From Geosiphon pyriformis (lineage: Eukaryota > Glomeromycota > Glomeromycetes > Archaeosporales > Geosiphonaceae), in contig JAAOMT010000226.1 in NCBI GenBank assembly GCA_016748015.1, positions 540,604 to 604,603 on the forward strand: a DNA stretch of 64,000 nt, read 5' to 3'. Shown piece after piece: positions 11,459 to 22,539 of this stretch (its first letter is position 1; each line of letters opens with the position of its first letter). Both the position numbers and the translations under genes were made by a program. The notes beneath the pieces were generated by a model. That model was not told where the DNA came from. It searched no databases and saw only the letters and a list, made by a program, of their open reading frames with translations.

Positions 11459-12281
11459 TATTACTTATAAAAAGAAAACAGATATAGAAAAATAGTAGGT
11501 CAATAAGATAGTAGTAGTTAACACATGAGCACATTGCTTAGCAATGTGAAGCAATGTTAGAAATCACAACATATTGCTCAGCAATATGGAGTAATGTCAA
11601 GAAAATATAGCACATTGCTAAGCAATGTGAGCATTACTTGAGAAAATATAGCATATTGTTCAAGAATGTGAGCAATCTCATAGAACCCAAATTATGTATA
11701 TATAATAGTAGCATTAGAAATAGAAAAGACAGACCTCTTAGTTTAGATTTTATTTAAGCAACCTTCTCATCCACAAATATCAATAAATAATTATTTTCTA
11801 TCTCAAATCTACTTCCATTATCAACACTTTATGTTAATAGTAATTGATACTTAACTACACTGGAACAATAGCTCTTGATTATGGCTATTGATGGGATACT
11901 AACTTGCAATTGCTTTTGTTTAAAATTTGTTTATTTTCTTTTATTTTTTTTGTTTTACTAAAATTAATTAAGAATTAAGCACTGAGATACAGATGTCATA
12001 GGACTGGTAAAAAACCCATGAAACAAGGGTAGAACACTCATAGATTTGAGAATAGCTTACCAGAAGGATTACCAGCTACCACACTGAGAAAAAAATTTGA
12101 CAGAATTGCAATTTTGAGAGGCTATTGAAAACAATTATTAAATCTCTGTTCATTATACAAAAGACTCTACAACAAACCTTCAGATCAATAAAACCTTCAG
12201 ATATCTACGCCAGAGTACCACTCAAGCACCAAGTTACGGATTTGTTATTTGCTTTAAAACCCCAAATAATCATCTATAACA
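11459..12281 (+). mobile_element. 3' LTR of retrotransposon A
   Basis: It matches the 5' LTR over its whole 823 bases, with many single-base differences, mostly transitions. The first base pair reads TA instead of TG. It ends TATAACA at 12281. The divergence between the two LTRs reflects both age and transition-type mutation. Confidence 0.9.
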
Positions 12282-15200
12282 CCATAAACTAAAGCTTTTT
12301 TGATTTTTTCAAGCTCGAGAATCAAGTATCTTTTTTTATAAACTTCTTTTTTTTCCTGTTTCATCCAAGAGAAATCTTTTTTCCAATTTTTCTTCTTAGG
12401 CATTGGGTAAAAATAGGACTGTTTAATTCTAATTAAACTCTTACTCTCCCCTTTTCTGCTTTTATCTTATATTGTATCTTTTTTCTATCAATTGTTACTT
12501 CTATTTGAGCAAAAAATTGTTGAATTGTGTTAAATAGTTATTTTAAAAGTTGTAAAATTTGATTTGATAGGTCCATGTTAAAAGTTTTATTATTTCTTGC
12601 TGTTTTTCAGATGTTATATATATTTTGAATTTCTTAATTTAATTTGCTGTATGTTGTCTACATTTTGATGATAATGATTGGTTTCAGATCTTGTGATATA
12701 TTTTCTGATCTGATTAATGAAATTTGTGTTCCTAGTTGAGGTACTGATGATAATAATTCTTGTTTTGCATGATAAATTTTTAACCAATTTCTATGTACTA
12801 CTTTCTTTAAAATTCTGTCTTCCAATCATAATTTGTAAGCTCCATTGTCTAAAACTTCATGTATATGGAATGGACTATCTCACTTTGGGTCAAACTTTCC
12901 ACTCCACTGTTTTTCAGTTTTTGTATAATGTAATAGTACTTGGTCTTCAATTTTGAATTTCATTAATTGTTTAAGTAGACATTTATTATGTCTTTTTTAT
13001 TGTTGTTTTTGAGCATTACTAATGTTGTCAGCTGCTGTTCTATGATTATTTTCTAATATTTTCATAAGCTGGCATGTTTTATGGTGTAAAGTTACTTCGA
13101 AATTCTTTTTGGTGATAGCTTTTGTTGGATATAACTGTATTTTTTTTTCAATAAATAGAATGGCTTTTTTTTTATAGACTAATTTGAATGATGTAAACTG
13201 AGTCATATTTTGTTTTAGTGTTCAGTATGCAAAAAGTACAGAAGATATAAATAAGTCCCATTTTTGTTTGTTTTTATGACTTATTTTTACTAGTGCTTCA
13301 CACAGTGTTTGGTTAAATTGTTCTACCAGTTTATTTGTTTGTAAGTAATATAATAACAATAAAAGACATTTTATTCCAAACTGTTGACTTAATTTGATTA
13401 ACATATTATTAACAAAATGCATTCTTTGATTGAATAGCAGTTTTTTTGGGCATTTATGTCTACAAATTAGATCTTGGTGTATAAACTCAGCTATTGTTTT
13501 AGCATCTGCTACTTGAATGACTTTGGCTTTTGGCCATTTTGTCAAGTAGTCTATAGCTGCAATAATATAACAATTTTTTTTGAATATTATAAAGAAAGAA
13601 CTAACTAAATTAATCCTAATTCTATCAAATAAATTTTCAACTGGAATGAGTTAAAGTGGTTCTGTTGTTTTGGCTTTTTCTTTTTGTTGACATAAGTCAC
13701 AATTAAGCATGTATTTGAAAATGTCTTTGTATATTATTGGCCAATAATATAAATTTAGAATTCTTTTGAGAATAGCATCTTTGTTAAAGTGTTCTGTGGT
13801 TGAATCAGAATAGATACTATGTAATATAGTTTTCTTTTCATTGTTTTTGATAATTTGTTGTGGGGTGGAATGGTTTTAGCATTCTTGTTAATATAGTTAG
13901 TTGTCTTGAATAAAATAATTTCAGGCTTGTTTTTGTATAGTACTCTTTTCTTGTTGGGATAATATTTCTTTGAAATATAGTGTTAATAGGTACTGATGTA
14001 ATTGGTGGTAATTAATTGTGTCCATGAGTCTGAGATTAGGTTTATGGTATTCTCAACAAACTGTTGGTATTGGTGTTTTTAAATCCTTCCTTATAATGTA
14101 CTTTGAGTGAAAATTATTGCAGATAAGTACTTTATCTTGTGTATTTTTTCTCTAGTTGTGGATTGTTGAATAATCACACAAGTCTTTTATGATTAATATA
14201 TAAGTTAAAGAACAAACTGAAGTAATGTCTTCATGTCTGTATGGCCCAATAAATGACAAGACATTCCAGATCTGTTGTGCTGCAATTTTTTTTGCTGGAC
14301 TAGTGCTGCAACTGGTGTAGATAATTGAATGTTTTCTATTGTCTGGTTCTATTTGTAATAAAACTGTTTCTAAAGCATTTTTTAAGATATCTGTAGTAAC
14401 AATAAACTATTTAGTAAAATCTGAATATCTCAGAATTGGAAATGTGATTAATCACTACTTAAGATAGTTAAATGCTTTCTGTTGGTCTTTTTTTCATAAG
14501 TACTGTATATGTTTGGACAACAACTGGTGAAGTGGTTTTGCAATAGTTGAGAATCCTTTGACAAATCATCAATAGTATTCTGCCAATTCTAAAAATCTTC
14601 ATAATTCTCTGAAGTTAATTGGAGCTGGAAAATTTTTGACTTTTTGGACCTCATCTGAGTTAGGTTTGACTCTGTTTTTGCCAATTACATGTTCTAGGAA
14701 TTTCAACTTGGTCTTTTTAAAGAAGTATTTATCAGGATTGAGTTTCAATCTAGCACTACAAAGATGTTTAAAGACTTGCTAAAGATAGAGCAAGTGATTA
14801 TTGAATGTTTTCGAGAAGATATTAGTATCATTTAGGTATACTATGACTAATTTTTATAAGATTCCTTTGTACACAATATTCATAAAACGCTGAAAAGTAG
14901 TAAGAGTATTGCAGAGTTCAAAGGACATCACATTGAACTCAAAGTTTCTATCTTGGGTGGTAAACACCATTTTTCTTTTGTTTTTGAGATCTATTTCAAC
15001 CTGCCAATATCTACTGGCTAGATCTAATGATAAAAATCATTTTTTGTTTTCTAAATTGTTCAGAATATCTTAAATGAGAAGTATAGAGTAATTATCTTCT
15101 CAGGTAATACTGTTTAGCTTTTGGTAGTCTACACAGAATCTTATCTTTTTGTTTTTCTTAGTGACCAAGACCATTGGAAAGGACCAAAGGCTTAGCAATT

Positions 15201-16522
15201 CTTTAATTAAACTATTGTTAAGTATTTGTTGTACTTCTTGCTTAATTAGATTATTACCAAATGGAACACTTAGTAAGTCCACTGTTTAATAGGTCGCACA
15301 TCTCCCATATCAATCTAATGCTTCACAATGTTAGTGTATCCAAACTTATTTTCATTGACAAAGACATTGATGTATTAATTCAAGAAAATCTTAAGTTGCA
15401 TTTGCTAGAAAGTACTTAGGTTTTCCAAGTGTAGTTTGTTGATTTCTTCTGGCATGAACAAGTAACTTTCTTTTGGCAAGTTTTATGCTTGTAAGGTAAT
15501 ATTGCAAAATAAAAATAGCTGTGTGAAATCTGAAATAGGCTGGGGTTTTTTGGGATGTTGAATGTCTGGTAAAATAGAACCAATAAGAATTCCTTTGGGA
15601 ATTTTAATGACATTTTCTGTAAGGTTGTGGATAGAGATTTTGAAGTGTTTATGGGCTTTGGCTGGTAGGTATAGATTAACAATATTAGCTAGGAAACAAA
15701 TTTCAGGATTGGCTTCAAATAACAGGACTTAATCTTAGATCTTTTAATTCACCTTAAAGATATATTGTCAGTATAAGGGAATGGAAATAACTGTATTAGT
15801 GTAGATAAATTTTACCTGGTTACTGTCTTTTTTCATAAAGTTAACTGGTACATTTTCTCTTTCACTCAATTCAAACTCATTAATTTCTTGGACAGTAAGA
15901 CCTAATTTTTCTCAGATTGTTACTGGATTTAATTGGGGTATTTTGACTAAGGGTAAAAAGATAGCTTGGGCAATTTTTTCTTGTAATTCTACTTTGTAGA
16001 GTTTGTTTGAATTGTTCTGTAGCATTATGATGATGTTTCTTATATAACCAGCATTAATAATTCTTCTTTTTATGTCAATTTTTTTTTTGGCTAGACTAAA
16101 TCGAAAGGCAACTTGTATTATTATACTAATAGAAATTTTTAATGCTATCTTAAGATCTATTGTTACAAGAAAATATAAGATTATAACTATGAGTGATTGT
16201 TTGAGATATTATAAGTTGAAACCAGCATCAGTATTATGTGCTTTTTTGGGACAGATTCTTTTCTCATTGTCACTGTATTATTTTAATTCTAATTCTTTAG
16301 AGAGATTTGAATAAGCAAAATACTGTTCTATTTTATTATCCTCAATTGGATCTTTAAATGACATGTTTTCAATAATTAATTCCTCTTCTACCTTAGACTC
16401 AAGTAGTTTAGTAATCAAGTATAGTTTTTTTGGAGGCAGATTGAACATGAGATCACATTTGTTGCAGTACTAAAAGTAACAAAAAATTAAATAATGATTA
16501 CATAGTTTCATGTTTAGGTTAA
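12282..16522 (-). pseudogene. pol of retrotransposon E (broken)
   Basis: On the minus strand, from right to left: linker with the C-N-K-C-D Cys motif (about 16450), dUTPase (about 15830-16250, motif 1 at 16211-16229 reading DAGFN), RT (about 14640-15300, with YLND at 14827-14838 instead of YLDD), RNase H (about 13880-14500), integrase core (13222-13545, with Asp in the second catalytic position changed to Asn but TNKLVE keeping its Glu), integrase C-terminus (about 12740-13206), and the N-terminal part of ORF3 (12282-12740). It continues into 930-1368 beyond element A. The right end is cut by the LTR of element B at 16523. No function remains. Confidence 0.82.
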
Positions 16523-17450
16523 TGTTACTCATAAAATATAGGAAGTATATTATTATTAGCAAGTAGATATTAGCCAATTAGAAGTAGATGTAGTAAATGT
16601 GAAATTCCAGGATTCCTCTTAAAGAAATTACAGGATTCCAGAAATTTCAGGATTTTCTGGCAAGGAATTACAGGATTCCAGAATTTCAGGATTCCTCTCA
16701 TCAAGAATCATAGGATTTCAGGAATTTCAGGATTCCTGTCACAAGAAATTGAAGAATTGAAGAATTTCAAATATGTATATATAGCAATAGTGTTAGAAGC
16801 AGAAAAAGAGAATCGACACCAAGAATCTTTAGCTTAGTTACCACAATTCTTAAAATAAATAATTATTCATTATATCAAATTCATTCTTCACTATCAACAC
16901 TTTATGTTGATAGTAACTGATACTTAACCATACTAGAACAATAGCTCTTGATCATGGCTATTGACGGAATACTAACTTGCAAATTGCCTTGGCTTATTTC
17001 TTATTTTCTCTTTTATCTTTTCTTTATTTTCTTTGTTGTCTACTAACTTGATTAAAAAATTTACTCCTGGAGGACTTACAGAGGAATAAAACTTACTTAA
17101 ACAATACTTACTCTTGGAGGACTTACAAAAGAATAAACTTGCTTAAACAATACTTACTCTTGGAGAACTTACGAAGAAACTGATGTCAAAAAACAGCACT
17201 GGTATACACTTACGGAGAATATTATACCAGGAGAATCATCAACCATCAAGCTGAGCAAGCAATTGACAAAACTATGGTTTCAGGAAACTCCTAATAAACT
17301 GTTACCATTGAATCTCTGTCCATTATACAAAGAACTCAATTGGAAAACCTTCAGATAAAATACCTTCAGATTATCATCATCACCAATCACCTTGAGCACC
17401 AAGTTATGGATTTGTTATTCACTTGACACCCCAAAGAATCACCTGTAACA
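16523..17450 (+). mobile_element. 5' LTR of retrotransposon B
   Basis: The 928-base LTR starts TGTTACTCATAAAATATAGG and ends CCTGTAACA, and is inserted into element E. The 5' flank reads TTAA (16519-16522). The U3 array of GGAATT/CAGGATTCC units (about 16600-16740) precedes a TATA box (TATATATAG, about 16773-16781). The 3' half is similar to LTR A, the 5' half is not. Confidence 0.9.
16600..16745 (+). repeat. GGAATT-CAGGATTCC U3 repeat array of LTR B
   Basis: About eight to nine occurrences of CAGGATTCC or close variants alternate with GGAATT-type half-sites, so that neighbouring units form imperfect inverted repeats. The array recurs at 26030-26165 in the 3' LTR. It lies just upstream of the TATA box. 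Confidence 0.8.
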
Positions 17451-17468
17451 TTTGGTGCTTCCTGTGAA
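17451..17468 (+). other. Primer-binding site of element B
   Basis: TTTGGTGCTTCCTGTGAA follows the 5' LTR directly and differs from the site in A by C-to-T and G-to-A changes. Confidence 0.7.
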
Positions 17469-17511
17469 ATATAATCCTACAGAGAACCAGTACCAACAAC
17501 ACCATCCAAAC

Positions 17512-19600
17512 ATGGCAGAATTAGAAATTATAGGAGCCAACTACTTAGGATTTGCAAAATTCTTGTTTTAACAATACAGCCAACAATTAGGATTAAACAG
17601 TAATCACTACCCAGCTGAATCAGTTTTCAATTATTATGTCAACAATAAAATCACAGACTGTTTAGGAGAAACTGTTAATATCAAATCAGCAAGAAAAAAT
17701 TTCTATACAGAATTATTTCAACATACCAGCTTACCAAAAAATTACAGTTTCACCCTAATCATCAGGGAAATTAATCAAACCATTGAAAAATATACACAAC
17801 AACAATTTCCCATTACCTATGCAGACAAAGATAAAGAAAGAATACAAACACCAGCAGCAACACCAAAAAGAATACAGTTATCTAGTTGGAAAAAACACAA
17901 AGTAGAATTACCAACCGCTCCATCATATTACTACACACCTGAAAGCACTATCAACATTTCATTAGCAGACACATCCACATCAAATGTGACATCAACATTT
18001 GGAAGATTTCAGTTCCAAAGCAAACAATAGAAAGAAAACTTACTAGAACCATATGGAGCATATTTTGAAGGATTTAAATCATGATCCCCAATGCCATCAA
18101 GAATTCAATCATCAATACTCCAACCAGATTTTGGAGCCACTACTCTGTGAAAATTATCAAAGAAAGAAGAAGAAGGAAGTGAAGATCAAGGATTCACTTA
18201 CCAAAACTTGATCTCAGAAAACTCGGAATTCAGAACCCCAAACATTCAAACTCCACGAAATCCAAACATAGAAAATCTGGAAATTGAAACTCCAAATATT
18301 AGAACTTAGCAAAATTAAAACAATCAGAACTCTGATTTAATTAATCAGCCAAATGTATCTCAAATATTGTTATCAATCATCCACCAATTGATCTAATAGT
18401 CGAACCTATTCAGCAACCACCTCAACAACTGAATCTGCAAATCCAACAGCCACAAGGACCACCTCAGCAACCACCACTGCAACAACAACTGTTACAACAG
18501 CCACAACAACAATTAAACATAAACCAAATGGCCTATGCACCCATCGCCAAGTTAGAAAACTTTACTGGTGAAGAAGATGATGCTTAAGCATGGATCAATG
18601 ATGTCTCCAAGACCATCATAGCAAACAATTGGGACAATGCCAGAGCTCTATAGGCGATCTCATACTTTCTTAAAGAAACTGCCAATTTTTGGTACTAGAG
18701 TTTAGCTGCCAGACCACAAACATTCCAACAATTCAAAACTGTCTTTCTAGGATATTTTAGCAACAATAACAGTATTAATTGTCTAGCCAATATTTTCACC
18801 ACAATCAAACAGAATAATACTAAAGCAGTCACAACATACCTAAGATGCTTTTATAGAGTCCTATGCCAAATTCAAGCCATTGATGCCATGTATTTCACAG
18901 AATCCCAGATCCTCAACCAGTTTATTCATGGTCTGCGCAGTAGCATTTTGTAACATGTACGCCCATTACACCCAGCCAATCTTCAAGCCACAGTCACATA
19001 TGCCAGAGATTTCAAATTAGCTGAGCTAGAAACCAACTATGCTCAAGCTGTAAATTTAGTAATGAATAGATCATCTGATTTGGATTCCAAATTAAAGCAA
19101 ATCAGTGATACCATCAATTAGAAAATTGAGGAATACTTAGCTAACAACCATCAGTCTATTTATCAACCTCCCCAAAGATGCAGTAATCAGAGAAACTACA
19201 ATCATTCTCAAAATCAAGTGTGTCTTTCAACATCGGCCAATCAGCAATGACAGCCAGAGATGCATGTCTGCCACAACTGTGGTAAACAAGGCCACATAAG
19301 AGCCAACTACAACACTTATAACTGACAATTGGGAAATCAACATCGAAATCCTGATCACCAATTCCAAACCCCGAATCAATATCAAAATCAAGAGCAAAAT
19401 CAAAACACTTATCTGCCAATAATGCAGCAGCCAATTTATTAAGCACCAGTATATTAGACCCCAGTTTATCAACCACAGCCACCAGTAATATATCAACCAC
19501 AGCCATCCATAATATATCAACCATGGCCACAAGTAATCTATTAACCTTAAACTATTCAAACACTGCCCCAAAACTTATTTCAACACAGAACCCAAAGACC
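17512..19600 (+). pseudogene. Gag of element B
   Basis: A Gln/Pro-rich region at about 18410-18525 precedes the capsid-like domain (18530-19080). The knuckle at 19270-19312 reads C-x2-C-x4-H, but its last Cys is Tyr (TGC to TAC), so zinc binding would be impaired. A tail rich in Tyr, Gln and Pro follows. Trp codons have become TAG/TGA and CAG has become TAG. Confidence 0.8.
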
Positions 19601-19604
19601 GAAA

Positions 19605-20240
19605 ATGACACAACAAAACTTGAGATCAGCGATAGTTGTCTACCAACTGATCCCTAGTTCCTTCAACTCACCATCAGGATCACATTTTCAGAATTTGGGT
19701 ACTGGTGCCACCCAAAACCCAAATTCCCAGAACTATTTAAGTCTCCTGATTACCCCAGAAGGCACCACATCTAGCAACCTGGAAACCAACCCAATTCAAA
19801 AAGTTACCAGTAACATACCACTAGCAATGGTTACTGAAAACAAAACATTAGCAGTCATTTTTCTGTTTGAGTTTGAGGAAACCACCCCAGTCCTATTATT
19901 CAGTGGAGCCACCCTTGAAGAGAAACCCATTACAGCAATGTATACTGATGCCAAAGTAGATGGCCACTCCATTAAATTGATCCTAGACAGTGGTTCAGTA
20001 GGCAGCATTATTATGTGACAACTCATGGACCAATTAGGTCGCCAAGTTGATCATGCTGCTAGTGCTTGTATAATCACTGCTGATGGAGCAACCAAAACTC
20101 CAATTGGCAAAATTGACAATTTCTCATTTGAAATCAATGGCATTATAATACCCATCAAAGTCTTAGTAATAGAAACCACACAATACCAGGCTCTTGTGAG
20201 CAATGATTGGTTGTTGAAAACCCACACTACCCTTAATTGA
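19605..20240 (+). pseudogene. Retropepsin-like protease segment of B
   Basis: The active-site motif LILDSGS is intact near 19976-20000. One TGA (20016-20018) and a terminal TGA (20238-20240, Trp in element C) interrupt it. Protease would cleave the polyprotein into Gag, dUTPase, RT and integrase parts. Confidence 0.85.
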
Positions 20241-20669
20241 ACCACCCAAAAACTACAATTAACCTTTGGTGGTCAGCATACTTGAATACCAGCCACTTGT
20301 GGCCACTTTAAGCCAAGCAATGCCCAATCACTTATTAAGTTTGAGGAAGAAACAAGGAAACCTACCTGAGAAGCCTACCAAGTCTTGTGGACCGACCAAG
20401 ACCATAACGAGTTGCCACCAGTACTTTCTTAGAACGGCAATGTCAAAGGAAAGCAAAAAGAAACAGAACTTACCTGGACTTCTGACCAAGCTTGAGAAAC
20501 AAAAAATGACTACAACAAACTGGCCGATTGGGAATAGAAAGAGGAAGATAACAGAAAGGAAAAAGGGAAAAAAACCACACTGAAAGAGACCACCAGCACC
20601 AGCAAAATAACCAGTGGCTGGACCAGTTCATATTCAGTCCATAAGCCACTACTACAACCACCATATATT

Positions 20670-21330
20670 CTACTCAAATGCAAAGACTGTGGAAAGAAAC
20701 TTTTTTCCATAGGAGCATAGATTGTGCCAGACAAAGACTACTGGACGCAAACCCATTACTATTGTAAACCATGCCATAGAGAATGCTATGGCTACCCAAA
20801 GAAACAGGGCAAGTGGGACAATGAACCATGTCTCACTTGTGGTAAACAACTGCTTGATGAAAGAATGTGAAATGACATTCCTGGTCGAGGAAAAATGTGT
20901 GATGCTTTGTGCCAATACACAATTCTCATTAGTGATTGGGTGAATCGTGGTACCCCGATTACAGCAACATAGTACCAAGCACTCAATTGTTTAGATGGTT
21001 ATTCCCACAACAAAGAGGAGATCTGGCAAATGGCAAATGCCAAAGTAGAAAATGCTACACCCAATGAAATACTGAAAATTAAGAACAATCCTCCAGAACT
21101 GGTTGATATTATTTGTATTCCTAACTCAGATGCTTTTATGGACAAAAAAACAGGTCCAGAAAACTTTCACAAATACTACCAAAATTTGGCACTTATAAGA
21201 GAAGAGCAGGAGCAGTGTTTAGAACAACTAAACACTTGATTATGTAACCACTATTTGATTCCCTGTGACTTTCAATATTGTAATGAGTGTGACTTTATTT
21301 ACAATTCACTACCACACATGATTTACATGA
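20670..21330 (+). pseudogene. Cysteine-rich module of B
   Basis: Cys pairs are at 20679-20690 (C-x2-C-G-K-K-L), near 20760-20775, near 20830 (C-x2-C-G-K) and near 20900-20925 (C-D-A-L-C-Q-Y-T-I-L-I), with a final C-x4-Y-C-x2-C-D near 21270-21290. An acidic, Ser/Asn-rich linker to the dUTPase follows. The domain is unknown. Confidence 0.65.
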
Positions 21331-21566
21331 TTCTTGAAGAAATTGAACCAATCAGCAGCTGCACATCCAAATAGGAATCACCATTCAATTCCAATTCAAA
21401 CTCTGACAATGATGACGACGAAAACACCAGTTCCAGCTCTGTTCAAATTGGCAATAACAATGATGACGATTCCAACTCAGATTCAAACTCCAACCCAAAA
21501 TATGAACAATACATTGCACTGCCAGACTTCTCCAAAGAACAGAAGTTAAAATAGTATAGTGACAAT

Positions 21567-22020
21567 AATGAAGGTATTATGCCAGAATGCATGCATAATA
21601 CTGATGCCAGATTTGATCTGAAGTATCTAGAAAAAGATGCCATCAAATTGAAACCACATTTACACACTTGCATTGATCTGAAAGTAGCATTAGAAATTCC
21701 AGCAACAACAATAATTCAACTAGCATCTAAGAATAATTTAGCAAAAAAAGGGATTAATATAAGAAGAGGAATAATTGACATAGGATATGTAGGAAATATT
21801 ATTGCTATACTACAAAACAACTCTGAAAAGACCTATATTATAGAGCCAAATAAAAAGATAGCACAGACAATATTCTTGCTTCTGGTGAAAATAGTGCAGT
21901 TAGTATCAGTAGAAAATAAGGAGGAATTAGAGATAACAGCAAGAGGAATACAGAGATTTGGATCAACGAGTAGAATAGATGTACCAGTCAATATAGCAAA
22001 AGAAGAAATTGTTGACCAAG
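21567..22020 (+). pseudogene. dUTPase domain of element B
   Basis: All five dUTPase motifs can be read in one open stretch: motif 1 as DARFDL (Gly to Arg), motif 2 as SKNNLAKKG, motif 3 as IIDIGYVGN (catalytic Asp kept), motif 4 as NKKIAQ, and motif 5 as RGIQRFGST. It is the best-preserved copy in the window. It lies between the Cys-rich module and a second linker that leads to RT. Motif 1 damage makes activity doubtful. Confidence 0.88.
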
Positions 22021-22539
22021 GAGAAATTATCTCAATGAATCAAGCAATTTTCATTCCACCATATGGCCAGTACATGGTAGAGATAAAGCAGAAAGTAAAA
22101 GAACAGAATCAGATTTTTGAAGCAAAACCAACCCTTTGTGAATCAGGAGAGATTAGACTTATCAATCTTCATATACTAGTCAAAGATTACAGCCACATTA
22201 AAATTCCCATCTATAATAACACAGGAAATGTCATAGTAATACCAGCCAGAACCACTATTGGATACTTAAGCATTGAAATAGAGGATCAACCACCAAGCAC
22301 CATTCTGGACTTTTTACAGCTTTGTGGATATGTCGATATCACATCACAAACAATATATGGACGAAGCAAATGTTATTTGCTCCAACCAGAGCAATTAGAA
22401 CAAATAAACATGGGAAACTTAGACTCACTCCAATGTATGCAGCTCAAGATGTTGCTCAACAATTTCAATGACATTTTTGCCAGCAAAAACAAGTTTGGCT
22501 GAACTGACATCATCTAGCATCAGATCAAAACTAAAGATG

